Shown one piece after another: positions 20,721 to 29,467 of a DNA stretch of 64,000 bases. The notes beneath the pieces are model-generated. The model was not told the origin of the DNA. It did no database searches and saw nothing but the letters and a program-made list of their open reading frames with translations. The stretch's first letter is position 1. Each line of letters begins with the position of its first letter. Location of the stretch: contig JASCPI010000008.1 of NCBI GenBank assembly GCA_029959555.1, positions 57,651 through 121,650 of the forward strand, given 5' to 3'. The stretch is from Lysobacteraceae bacterium PS02065 (GTDB lineage: Bacteria > Pseudomonadota > Gammaproteobacteria > Xanthomonadales > Rhodanobacteraceae). The position numbers and the translations under genes are program-made.

Positions 20721-21434
20721 ATGACCGAACCCGTCCGCCTCGACAAGCACCTCGTCGCCCTGCTCGGCTGCTCGCGCGGCGAGGCGCGCCAGTACATCGA
20801 GGGTGGATGGGTCCTCGTGGACGGCGCGATGGTCGACGCGCCGCAGCACCCGATCGAGGGCCAGCACGTCGAACTCGCACCCGGCGCGCGCCTCGGCGAG
20901 GTCGAACCGGTGACGCTGCTGCTGCACAAGCCGGCCGGCCTCGACACGCAGGCCGCGATCGCGCTCGTGACGCCCGCGACGCTCAGCCCGCTCGATGTCT
21001 CGGCGCCACGCGTGCTCAAGCGCCACTTCCATCATCTCGACGCGCCGATGCCGCTCGACGACGACGCGAGCGGCCTGCTCGTGCTGACCCAGGATCACGG
21101 CGTCAAGCGCCGCCTGACCGAGGACGCCGCGCACCTCGAACAGGAATACATCGTCGACGTGGAAGGCACGCTGGCACCTTACGGCCTCACGAAGCTCGCC
21201 GGCGGCACCCTGCTCGACGGCGGCTGGCCGCTGCCGGCGTGCCAGGTCAGCTGGCAGAGCGAGACGCGCCTGCGCATCGCGATCAAGCGCGCCCGCCCCG
21301 GGCAGATCGCGCGCATGTGCGCCCTCGTGGACCTGCGGGCCGTCGCGGTGCGGCGCCTGCGCATCGGCAGCGTCGGGCTGTCGAAGATCGCACCGGGCAC
21401 GTGGCGCTATCTGCGCGCGGACGCGCGCTTCTGA
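20721..21434 (+). CDS. RsuA/RluF-like pseudouridine synthase, divergent active-site motif
   Basis: The 237-residue protein has an S4 RNA-binding domain (VRLDKHLVALLGCSRGEARQYIEGGWVLVDG) and a pseudouridine synthase fold (LLLHKPAGLDTQ, LDDDASGLLVLTQDHGVKRRL, EQEYIVDVEG). The family converts uridine in rRNA or tRNA to pseudouridine with a catalytic Asp. The usual motif is GRLDxxTxGL; here it reads MPLDDDASGL, so the Asp is kept but the Gly-Arg before it is replaced by Met-Pro. Activity or substrate may therefore differ. It follows the regulator gene by 55 bp. Confidence 0.8.
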   Translation: MTEPVRLDKHLVALLGCSRGEARQYIEGGWVLVDGAMVDAPQHPIEGQHVELAPGARLGEVEPVTLLLHKPAGLDTQAAIALVTPATLSPLDVSAPRVLKRHFHHLDAPMPLDDDASGLLVLTQDHGVKRRLTEDAAHLEQEYIVDVEGTLAPYGLTKLAGGTLLDGGWPLPACQVSWQSETRLRIAIKRARPGQIARMCALVDLRAVAVRRLRIGSVGLSKIAPGTWRYLRADARF

Positions 21435-21531
21435 GGGCACGCTCTCGCATCCGGCGCCACGAGCAGCCGTAACGTGATGTTCGATCCGCACGACGGCACG
21501 TCACCGCCGTGATACGGCGTCTCGTATCAGC

Positions 21532-21609
21532 GGACCCTCATCCGGCCCTTCGGGCCACCCCGTATCGGGGTACGGGGCAGGCTCTTCTCCCCGAGGGAAA
21601 GGGAAGGAA
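21532..21609. repeat. Dispersed GC-rich repeat with hairpin
   Basis: CCTCATCCGGCCCTTCGGGC, CCCCGTATCGGGG and TTCTCCCCGAGGGAAAGGGA make a composite repeat of a type common between genes in proteobacteria. It separates the convergent pseudouridine synthase and glutaminase genes and may serve as a terminator region. Only one copy is in this window. Confidence 0.5.
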
Positions 21610-21614
21610 GCCGA

Positions 21615-22568
21615 TCAGAACACCGACAACCCCGTCATGCGCGTGAACCGGTGCAGCGCGTAGCCGCCGAGCATCGAGTTGCCCTTCGCATCGAGCGCCG
21701 GCGACCACGCGCACAGTGCCATGACCTTGGGTACGACCGCGACGATCGCGCCGCCGACGCCACTCTTGGCCGGCAGGCCGACGTGGAACGCGAAATCGCC
21801 CGCCGCGTCGTAGGTACCGCAGGTGAGCATGACCGCGTTGATGCGCGTGGCACCTTCCGAACTCGTCACGCGCTCGCCCGAGATCGGGCATTCGCCGGCG
21901 TTGGCGAGGTAGAGCACGCTGCGCGCGAGGTCGACGCAGTCCATGCGCAGTGCGCAATGGAACGAATAGAAATCGAGCACCGCTTCGACGTCGCAGGCGA
22001 GGTTGTCGAAACTGCGCAGGAAGTTCGCGACCGCGATGTTGCGCGGACCGCTGCGGCGTTCCTCGGCGGCTACCGGTGGATCGAGGCCGATGCGCGGGTT
22101 GCCGGTGCGCGCGCGCAGGAACGCGAGCAAGGCGTTCTCGGGATCCGCATGCAGCGACATGAGCACGTCGTCTACGACGAGCGCGCCGGCGTTGATGAAC
22201 GGGTTGCGCGGGATGCCGTGCTCGTACTCGAGCTGCACCAGCGAATTGAACGGATCGCCCGACGGTTCGCGACCGACGCGTCGCCACAGCGCGTCGCCGG
22301 CCTCGTGCAGCGCCATCGTGAGCGTGTGAACCTTGGACACGCTCTGGATCGCCAGCGGCACGCGCGCATCGCCGACCGCGTGCACGTCACCGTCGAGCGT
22401 GACCACGGCCATGCCGAAACGCTCGCGGGGCTGGCCGACCAGCGACGGAATGTCCTCGGGCAGCGTGCCCTCGCCGAAACGCTCGCAGGCCTCGTCGTGG
22501 ATCGTCGCGAGGATCGCCGGCAGGTCGTGGCGGCGCAGGTCGTAGGGGTTGTGCGGGATGGTCCGCAT
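21615..22568 (-). CDS. glsA: Glutaminase (serine-dependent beta-lactamase-like)
   Basis: The 317-residue protein is of normal length for GlsA. It has the catalytic SxxK tetrad in IQSVSKVHTL and other family signatures (NPFINAGALV, NIAVANFLRSFDNL, GLPAKSGVGGAIVAVVP). It hydrolyses L-glutamine to glutamate and ammonia in the cytosol. ATG 22568 begins the conserved N-terminus (MRTIPHNPYDLRRHDLPAIL); the open frame upstream is Arg-rich and not conserved-looking. The gene is divergent from the cyclase gene. Confidence 0.95.
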   Translation of the reverse strand: MRTIPHNPYDLRRHDLPAILATIHDEACERFGEGTLPEDIPSLVGQPRERFGMAVVTLDGDVHAVGDARVPLAIQSVSKVHTLTMALHEAGDALWRRVGREPSGDPFNSLVQLEYEHGIPRNPFINAGALVVDDVLMSLHADPENALLAFLRARTGNPRIGLDPPVAAEERRSGPRNIAVANFLRSFDNLACDVEAVLDFYSFHCALRMDCVDLARSVLYLANAGECPISGERVTSSEGATRINAVMLTCGTYDAAGDFAFHVGLPAKSGVGGAIVAVVPKVMALCAWSPALDAKGNSMLGGYALHRFTRMTGLSVF

Positions 22569-22717
22569 GGGGCCGGCCTCGGGTCGCGTGACGCGAGTGT
22601 GCGAGGCCGAAGCTGAACGGGTTGGCGCTGCGAAACGGCGGACACGTACGCCACCGGAAGCGCCGCGTCGACACGCCGATGCGGCATACTTCACGCAGGG
22701 GAAATCGTCAGCGCAAC

Positions 22718-25700
22718 ATGTCCAGAGTCGTCGCGTGCGTCGTGCTTGTATCCGGCCTGCTGGCCGCCGTGTGGACGGCCGCGCGTGCGGAGCCCGTGCG
22801 ACCGCTCGACCTGCAGGATCTCGGCGCACCGACGTTCACGAACTTCTCGTCGCGCGACGGTCTTCCCGAGGCGGTCACGGTCGCCGCGCGCACCGATCGC
22901 GACGGCTTCGTCTGGGTCGCCTCGCCGGCCGGCGTGTCGCGCTACGACGGCCACCGCTGGGTCGCCAGCGACGATCCGGGCATGGCCCACGGCGCCGACA
23001 CCTTGTTCACCGACCGCAACGGCACGCTGTGGGCCGGCTTCCGCCAGAAGGGCATCGCGCGCTACGACGGCCGACGCTGGCACGTCGAGGACGTCGCCGC
23101 GGGCCTGCCTTCGCAGCAGATCCGCCGCTTCGCCGAGACCACCGACGAAGCCGGCGTCACGACGCTGTGGGCGCTGACCTGGGATCTCGGCCTCATGCGC
23201 CACGACGGCGGGCGCTGGATCGCCGACGCGGGCAACGCCTCGCTGCCACGCGGTCCGGTGCTCGGCTTCGCGCGCACGCGCACGCTCGGCGGCTCGGCGC
23301 GCCTGTGGATCGGCACCGGCAACGACGGTCTCTGGTACCGCGATGAAGGGGGTGTGGCCTGGACACGCTGGCGCGCGCCGGGCTTCGATGCCGCCCAGGT
23401 CGAGTACCTGCTTGCGACGATGCGCGGCTCGCGCGAGGAACTCTGGATCAGCGTGTTCGGCGCGGGCCTCTGGCGCCTCGACGCCGACGGCTTGCGCCAC
23501 TGGTCGGTCGCATCGGGCGACCTGCCCAGCAACGAGCTCTACGACATCGCGCAGACCCCCCTGCCCGGCGACGACCTCGCGATCTGGGTCGCCTCGCGCT
23601 ACGGCCTGCTGCGCGTGCACGGCGACCGCGTGCAGGTGTTCGATCGCCGCCACGGCCTGCCGTCGAACGTCGTGCGCGGGCTCGATGCGTGGCGCAGCCC
23701 GAATGGCGAGGACGCGCTGTGGCTGGTCACCGAATCCGGCGTCTCGCGCACGATCCCCGCCGCGAATCCGTGGCTGACCGCCTCGCTCATGGGCACGCGC
23801 TCGACCGGCGTGTTCGCGGTGCTCGTCGAGCCCGACGGCCACGGCGGCGAACGTCTCTGGGTCGGTGCCAACGGCGACGGCCTCGGCGTCTACGAGGATG
23901 GCCGCTGGCGCCACTTCACGCAGGCCGCCGGCGACCTGCCCGACAGCGGCGTGAGCCTCGTCGTGCCGCACCGCGCGAAGCGTGCGACGCACTCGCACTG
24001 GATCGGCCTGCGCAAGGGTCACCTGCTGGGCGTGCACGACGGCATGCGCTTCCGCGAAGAACCCACGCCATGGCCCAAGTCCGTCGGCGAGGCCGTGCTC
24101 GATCTCCACGAGCGCGAGATCGACGGCCACGAGGAGCGCTGGGTCGCCCTGCGCCAAGGCGGCATCTACCGCTGGCGCGACGGTATCTGGACGGCCTTCC
24201 CCGCGGCCGGCGAGGGCGTGCCGTGGCGCGTCAACCGCATCGTCGAGCAGACGGCCGCCGATGGCGGTCGCTGGCTGTGGGCCACGACCGAACGCGGCCT
24301 CGCGCGCTTCGACGGCGCGCGCTGGGACCTGCTCGGACGCGATGCCGGCCTGCCCGACGAGATCCTGCTCGGCGTCAGCCTGCTCGACGACGAGCAGGGC
24401 AAGCCCATCCTCTGGATGGGATCGACGACCGGCGGCGTGATCCGTGCCGACCTGACCGATCCACGCCACCCGCGCATCCTTCCCGACGACCTCCCGGCGC
24501 CGCCCGACCCGACCGTGTACAGCGCGATGCGCGATTCACGCGGCGTGATCTACGTCTGCACGAACAACGGCGTGCAGCAGCTCGTGGCCGAAGGCAGTGG
24601 CTACGCCAGCAGCGTATCGACACGACGCGACGGCATGGTGCACGAGGAGTGCAATACCAACGCGCAGTTCATCGACACGCACGACCGCTTCTGGACCGGC
24701 ACGCTCGGCGGCCTGACCGTGCACGATCCCGGCCGGCGTACGCTCGACCGCCACCCGAAGGCCTTGCGCCTCGTCGGCATGCAGGTCGACGGCGTCGAGC
24801 ACGAAGGCGACGTGCTCGACGTACCGGCCGGTGCGAGGGCGATCGACATCGCGTTCGCGCTGCTGTCGTGGCAACGTGAAGGCGAATCGCGTTTCCGCAC
24901 CCAGCTGGTCGGCTACGACGCCGAACCCAGTGCCTGGACCGCCGAGAACACCAAGCGCTTCAACGCGCTGCCACCGGGCCGATACGTGCTGCGCGTCGAA
25001 GGGCACGACTATGCCGGCAACCCCAGCACACCGATCGAGCTGCCCGTGACGATCGCGGCACGCTGGTGGCAGACATGGTGGGCCAGCGTCGGGTTCGGCA
25101 TCCTGCTGCTGGTCCTGGGCTATGCCGCCGCGCTGTGGCGCAACCACGTGCTCAAGGCTCAGCGACGCGCGCTCGAGTACCGCGTCGCCGCGCGCACGGC
25201 CGAGCTGCACACGGCCAATGCGCGGCTGGTCGAACTCTCGTACGTCGACGCGTTGACGGGCCTCGCCAACCGGCGCCGCTTCATCGAGGCACTCGAACAC
25301 CGACCGCAGTTCGGCGCGCCCGACGAAACCACCTCGCTGGTGTTCGTCGACGTCGACCACTTCAAGGCCTGCAACGACCTCTACGGCCATCCGGCCGGCG
25401 ACGAGGCCCTTCGGGCGGTGGCCGCGATCCTGCGCTCGGAGGCCCCTGCGGGCACGCTCGCCGCACGCTACGGCGGCGAGGAGTTCGCCTGCCTGCTGCC
25501 CGACACGTCGCGCGACGCAGCCGTCGCGTTCGCCGAGCGCGTACGCGCGCGCGTCGCCGCCAGCGCCATGGGCGTGCCGGATACCGACCGCGTGTTCCAC
25601 ATCACGATCAGCGCCGGTGTCGCCAGCGCACTCCTGCAGGAGGCGAGCGACACGCGGCGCCTGTTGTCCGATGCCGACACCGCGCTGTACGCCGCCAAAC

Positions 25701-25750
25701 GGGGTGGGCGCGATCGCGTGGCGGTGCTCGAGGACAGCGCGGTGGAGTGA
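22718..25750 (+). CDS. Periplasmic beta-propeller sensor with diguanylate cyclase domain
   Basis: The 1010-residue protein has a signal peptide or anchor (MSRVVACVVLVSGLLAAVW). A propeller of two-component-regulator repeats follows (about 40-690; VWVASPAGVSRYDG, LWAGFRQKGIARYDGRRW, LWATTERGLARFDGARW). Then come a Y_Y_Y-like domain (about 690-780), one transmembrane helix (WASVGFGILLLVLGYAAAL), a short coiled coil and a C-terminal GGDEF domain (LTGLANRRRF, YGGEEFACLLPD). GGEEF is active-type; no RxxD I-site is seen. A periplasmic ligand, often a sugar or oligomer in relatives, would control c-di-GMP synthesis. Start ATG 22718 fits the signal peptide. Confidence 0.9.
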   Translation: MSRVVACVVLVSGLLAAVWTAARAEPVRPLDLQDLGAPTFTNFSSRDGLPEAVTVAARTDRDGFVWVASPAGVSRYDGHRWVASDDPGMAHGADTLFTDRNGTLWAGFRQKGIARYDGRRWHVEDVAAGLPSQQIRRFAETTDEAGVTTLWALTWDLGLMRHDGGRWIADAGNASLPRGPVLGFARTRTLGGSARLWIGTGNDGLWYRDEGGVAWTRWRAPGFDAAQVEYLLATMRGSREELWISVFGAGLWRLDADGLRHWSVASGDLPSNELYDIAQTPLPGDDLAIWVASRYGLLRVHGDRVQVFDRRHGLPSNVVRGLDAWRSPNGEDALWLVTESGVSRTIPAANPWLTASLMGTRSTGVFAVLVEPDGHGGERLWVGANGDGLGVYEDGRWRHFTQAAGDLPDSGVSLVVPHRAKRATHSHWIGLRKGHLLGVHDGMRFREEPTPWPKSVGEAVLDLHEREIDGHEERWVALRQGGIYRWRDGIWTAFPAAGEGVPWRVNRIVEQTAADGGRWLWATTERGLARFDGARWDLLGRDAGLPDEILLGVSLLDDEQGKPILWMGSTTGGVIRADLTDPRHPRILPDDLPAPPDPTVYSAMRDSRGVIYVCTNNGVQQLVAEGSGYASSVSTRRDGMVHEECNTNAQFIDTHDRFWTGTLGGLTVHDPGRRTLDRHPKALRLVGMQVDGVEHEGDVLDVPAGARAIDIAFALLSWQREGESRFRTQLVGYDAEPSAWTAENTKRFNALPPGRYVLRVEGHDYAGNPSTPIELPVTIAARWWQTWWASVGFGILLLVLGYAAALWRNHVLKAQRRALEYRVAARTAELHTANARLVELSYVDALTGLANRRRFIEALEHRPQFGAPDETTSLVFVDVDHFKACNDLYGHPAGDEALRAVAAILRSEAPAGTLAARYGGEEFACLLPDTSRDAAVAFAERVRARVAASAMGVPDTDRVFHITISAGVASALLQEASDTRRLLSDADTALYAAKRGGRDRVAVLEDSAVE

Positions 25751-25848
25751 GTCGACGCGAGGGCGCGGGCAGCATCGTGCTCCAGCCAGACAAACAGGCT
25801 ATTCCGCCGAACACGCGCGTACGCCTGATGCGTTCCCTCTCCGTCTCG

Positions 25849-26575
25849 GCGGAATCCGCTGCGCGGGTTCCGCCCTACCCGAACGTCGCCGCCATCGCGC
25901 TGGGTAGCGCTCGCACGCCCCACGCGTAGGCTGAAACCGCCGCCGTGCACGGCTTCGCCACCCCGTGCCCGCGCGTGCCGCTTCCGTACATCGCACCGAG
26001 GGCTCCACGGCGGAATCCGCTGCGCGGGTTCCGCCCTACCCGAACGTCGCAGCCATCGCGTTGGGTAGCGCTCGTACGTCCCACGCGTAGGGTGGAACCG
26101 CCGCAGGCGATTCCACCGTGCACGACGTCGCCACCCCGTGCCCGCGCGTGCCGCTTCCGTGCTTCGCACCGGTAGCATGAAGGCGGAATCCGCTGCGCGG
26201 GTTCCGCCCTGCCCGAACGTCGCCGCCATCGCGTTGGGTAGCGCTCGTACGTCCCACGCGTAGGGTGGAACCGCCGCAGGCGATTCCACCGTGCCCGACG
26301 TCGCCATCCCGTGCCCGCGCGTGCCGCTGCCGTGCATCGCACCGACGGCTCCACGGCGGAATCCGCTGCGCGGGTTCCGCCCTACCCGAACGTCGCAGCC
26401 ATCGCGTTGGGTAGCGCTCGCACGTCCCACGCCTAGGGTGGAACCGCCGCAGGCGATTCCACCGTGCCCGGCGTCGCCACCCCGTGCCCGCGCGTCCGCT
26501 GCCGTGCATCGCACCGATGGCTCCACCGCGGAATCCGCTGCGCGGGTTCCACGCTGCCCTGGCCATGCCTCGGCC
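25849..26575. repeat. Tandem array of a 173-bp unit
   Basis: Hairpins starting GGCGGAATCCGCTGCGCGGG recur at 25850, 26009, 26182, 26355 and 26528. The first spacing is 159 bp and the next three are 173 bp. Each full unit also holds a second hairpin, GGTGGAACCGCCGCAGGCGA with its TTCCACC arm, and a linker with GTGCCCGCGCGTGCCGC. The array fills the gap 25751-26580 and stops a few bases before the udgX stop codon. Long opposite-strand frames through it are products of periodicity, not genes. Confidence 0.92.
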
Positions 26576-26580
26576 GTGCC

Positions 26581-28020
26581 TTACGACGAAGCGTCCTGCG
26601 CGGCGTCGGCGAGTTCGGCGAGCAGCGCGAGGTCGTCGACAAAACTCTGGTACGCCGTGTCGCGTGCCTCGCCGGAGGCCTGCCTCAGCACCCACGACGG
26701 ATGCACGGTCGCGAACGCACGCGTGCCGTCGTCCAGACGCATCCACGTCGCGCGCTGCTCCATGAGCTTGAAGCCCGCACCGAACACCGCGCGCGCGGCG
26801 GTCGCGCCGAGGCAGACGATGATGCGCGGCTTCACGGTCGCGATCTCGCGCTCGAGCCACGGCCGGCAGGCCTGCATGTGGCTGACCGCAGGATTGCGGT
26901 GCAGGCGCCGCTTGCCGCGCTGCTCGAAGCGGAAATGCTTGACCGCATTGGTGAGGTAGAGGCGCGCCCGGTCGATGCCGTGCGTGGCGAGCGCGCGGTC
27001 GAACAGCTGGCCGGCCGGCCCGACGAACGGACGGCCGCTGAGATCCTCGGCGTCGCCGGGCTGCTCGCCGACGATCATGATGCGCGCCGAGGACGGGCCT
27101 TCGCCGAAGACGGTCTGCGTGGCCGGCTGCCACAGTTCGCAGCGGCGGCACTCGCGCGCCGCGGCCCGCAGCGCGGGCAGGCCTTCGGCGCGCGGCAACG
27201 GCTCGACCACGCGCTCGGGGATACGCCGGCGCGGGGCCTCGGCCTCGCGATCGGCCATCGCCTGCACGCGCGCACCGGCCTCGGCGAGCAGTGTCGGCAG
27301 CAGCCGCGCCTCGGGCAGGTTCTTCCAGTACTTCTGCGGCATCTCCTGCGTCATCATGCGCGGGTTGAGCCGCGCCGGATTGAAGATGTTCGCGTAGTAG
27401 GTTCGCCACAACGCGTCCTGCGCGTCGTCGGCCGGCGCGTCGCCGCGCGTCGCACCGCCGCCGAAGCCGAGCGCGCTGCCGTCCCAGAACGCGCTGCGGT
27501 ACGGCGTCAGGATGGCCCAGCGCATGCCGGCGAAACGCCGCGCGAAGAACGGTGCCACGCGATCGACGATGAAGTGCTCGGGTTCGAACCAGGCGACGAA
27601 CGCATCGCGTTCGCCGGGTACTTCGCGGAAACGCACGAAGGCCTTCATCTTGTGGCTGTCGCGACCGACCGCCTTGGCGAGCTCGCCGGCGCGACGTACG
27701 TCGGCATCGGTCTCGCGCTCGAGCAGCGCACGCTCGCCGCTCGCGATGCGCCACAGCAGGCGGTACAGCAAGCCATGCCGCTGCGCGTCGCGATGGCAGA
27801 GCACGCTGCCGGCGAGGGCGAGAAAATCGGGCGGCACGTGCGGCGCCAGGCGCACGGGCGCCTGCGCGAGCACGTCGACGCCGGCGAGCAGGCTGGCCTG
27901 GCCGTCGCCGTCCCAGGTGAGCTGGTCCGGCGCGATGCCGGCACGCCAGGCCGCGCGCGCGACGTCGCGCCACGCACGCTCGTCCCACGGCGGCGTGACG
28001 GTGGCGTGGAACGTGCTCAC
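26581..28020 (-). CDS. udgX: UdgX-type uracil-DNA glycosylase fused to a DUF4130 domain
   Basis: The 479-residue protein has an N-terminal DUF4130-type domain (about 1-250; SHKMKAFVRFREV, WFEPEHFIVDRVAPFFARRF) and a C-terminal family-4-like UDG domain (CRRCELW, GEQPGDAEDLSGRPFVGPAG, TNAVKHF, HPSWVLR). The loop KRRLHRNP near residue 372 matches the KRRIH loop of UdgX, whose His is known to form a covalent bond to the abasic sugar after uracil removal. GTG 28020 overlaps the stop of the radical-SAM gene by 4 bp, so the two are coupled; longer upstream frames are the shadow of that gene. Confidence 0.9.
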   Translation of the reverse strand: MSTFHATVTPPWDERAWRDVARAAWRAGIAPDQLTWDGDGQASLLAGVDVLAQAPVRLAPHVPPDFLALAGSVLCHRDAQRHGLLYRLLWRIASGERALLERETDADVRRAGELAKAVGRDSHKMKAFVRFREVPGERDAFVAWFEPEHFIVDRVAPFFARRFAGMRWAILTPYRSAFWDGSALGFGGGATRGDAPADDAQDALWRTYYANIFNPARLNPRMMTQEMPQKYWKNLPEARLLPTLLAEAGARVQAMADREAEAPRRRIPERVVEPLPRAEGLPALRAAARECRRCELWQPATQTVFGEGPSSARIMIVGEQPGDAEDLSGRPFVGPAGQLFDRALATHGIDRARLYLTNAVKHFRFEQRGKRRLHRNPAVSHMQACRPWLEREIATVKPRIIVCLGATAARAVFGAGFKLMEQRATWMRLDDGTRAFATVHPSWVLRQASGEARDTAYQSFVDDLALLAELADAAQDASS

Positions 28021-29261
28021 CCGAACAGGCTTTCCTGGCGCGGCGGTGGCGCGAACTGCGCACGCATGCGCGCGGGATCGTCGAGGCGCCGCTTCGGGTG
28101 ATGGTCGAGTGTCGTCACGAACGGCAGCACCTTGCGCAGCGGCACGCGCAGCGTCGTGAGGTCGGCCACACGCAGGCGGGCGTGGCGACGCGAGCCGAGG
28201 ATGCGTTCGACCGTGCGCGCACCGAGGCCCGGCACGCGCAGCAGCACCTCGCGCGGCGCGCGGTTGATGTCGACCGGAAAGCGCTCCGGATGCCGCAGCG
28301 CCCACGCGGTCTTCGGATCGACGTCGAGGTCGAGCATGCCGGCGCCGTCGGCCGGCGCGATCTCCTCCACATCGAAACCGTAGAAGCGCAGCAGCCAGTC
28401 GGCCTGGTAGAGGCGATGCTCGCGCACCAGCGGCGGCGCCTGCAGCGGCAGGCGTGCAGACGCATCGGGGATCGGGCTGAAGGCGGAGTAGTAAACGCGG
28501 CGAAGGCGGTAGTTGCCGTAGAGGTTCGTGCTCGTGCGCAGGATGTCGCGGTCGTCCGCACCGTCGGCGCCGACGATCATCTGCGTGCTCTGCCCGGCCG
28601 GCGCGAAGCGCGGCGGCTTGGCGCGCGTCTTCGCCTCGGCCTTGCGCGCGTCGACGTTTTCCTCGATGCGCCAGCGCAGCTCGCCCATCGCGGTGCGGAT
28701 GTCGGGCAGCTTCTTCTCGGGCGCGAGCGCAGCGAGGCCTTCCTCAGTCGGCAGCTCCACGTTGATGCTGAGGCGATCCGCATATCGGCCCGCCGCGGCG
28801 AGCAGCTCCGGCGAGGCATCGGGGATCGTCTTGAGATGGATGTAGCCGCGGAACTTGTGATCCTCGCGCAGGCTGCGCGCGACCTCGACGAGCTGCTCCA
28901 TCGTGTAGTCGCCGTTGCGGATGATGCCGCTCGACAGGAACAGGCCCTCGATGTAATTGCGCTTGTAGAAATCGAGCGTGAGCGTGACCACTTCCTGCGG
29001 CGTGAAGCGCGCACGGCGGACATTGCTCGACACGCGGTTGACGCAGTACACGCAATCGAACACGCAGAAATTGGTCAGCAGGATCTTGAGCAGCGACACG
29101 CAGCGGCCGTCCGGCGTGTACGAGTGGCAGATGCCCATGCCCTCGGTGCTGCCGATGCCGCCCGTGCCGAGCGAGTGCCGTCGATCGGCACCGCTGGACG
29201 CACATGAGGCGTCGTATTTGGCCGCATCGGCGAGCACGGCGAGCTTGTCGAGGAGTTGCAT
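28017..29261 (-). CDS. Radical-SAM protein of putative DNA modification/repair family (TIGR03916 type)
   Basis: The 414-residue protein has the radical-SAM cluster motif FCVFDCVYCVNR (Cys 66, 70, 73), the extra Cys-rich start (KYDASCASSG, MGICHSYTPDGRC), and a C-terminal helix-hairpin-helix-like segment (NRAPREVLLRVPGLGARTVERIL). It is the constant partner of the UdgX-DUF4130 protein in many genomes; the reaction is unknown. I prefer ATG 29261 over the GTG one codon earlier. Confidence 0.88.
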   Translation of the reverse strand: MQLLDKLAVLADAAKYDASCASSGADRRHSLGTGGIGSTEGMGICHSYTPDGRCVSLLKILLTNFCVFDCVYCVNRVSSNVRRARFTPQEVVTLTLDFYKRNYIEGLFLSSGIIRNGDYTMEQLVEVARSLREDHKFRGYIHLKTIPDASPELLAAAGRYADRLSINVELPTEEGLAALAPEKKLPDIRTAMGELRWRIEENVDARKAEAKTRAKPPRFAPAGQSTQMIVGADGADDRDILRTSTNLYGNYRLRRVYYSAFSPIPDASARLPLQAPPLVREHRLYQADWLLRFYGFDVEEIAPADGAGMLDLDVDPKTAWALRHPERFPVDINRAPREVLLRVPGLGARTVERILGSRRHARLRVADLTTLRVPLRKVLPFVTTLDHHPKRRLDDPARMRAQFAPPPRQESLFG

Positions 29262-29307
29262 CACGCCAGCTTACGCATCCGCCGTCTCAGTGCATGAACG
29301 CCGCAAG

Positions 29308-29320
29308 CTGAACGGTTCAG
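29308..29320. promoter_or_regulatory. Perfect small palindrome in the divergent repair promoter region
   Basis: CTGAAC-G-GTTCAG lies 47 bp upstream of the radical-SAM start and 148 bp upstream of the exonuclease start. It could be an operator for both arms. It matches neither the CTGT-N8-ACAG LexA box nor the TTAGTA-type box known from Xanthomonas. Evidence is symmetry and position only. Confidence 0.35.
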
Positions 29321-29467
29321 GCGGCCATGACGTCGGCACGCCGGCGTCGGCAGGCGTTAAGTCGCCGGCCGCGACCATCGCGGGATGCCCGCCCCCTGCC
29401 CGTCTCTCGTGCGTCGATCCACCGCCCATCGGGGCGGCGCAATGCCGTGCCGGACATCCGTCGAGCG

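Noticed and set aside
25468..26526. Minus-strand frame with repeated CGSTLRVGRTSATQRDG-like peptides
   Set aside because: Caused by the 173-bp tandem repeat (multiple of neither one gene nor a domain) and overlaps the cyclase 3' end.
25849..26575. CRISPR array
   Set aside because: Repeat units are 173 bp and nearly identical throughout, with no 25-40-bp repeats separated by unique spacers, and no cas genes nearby.
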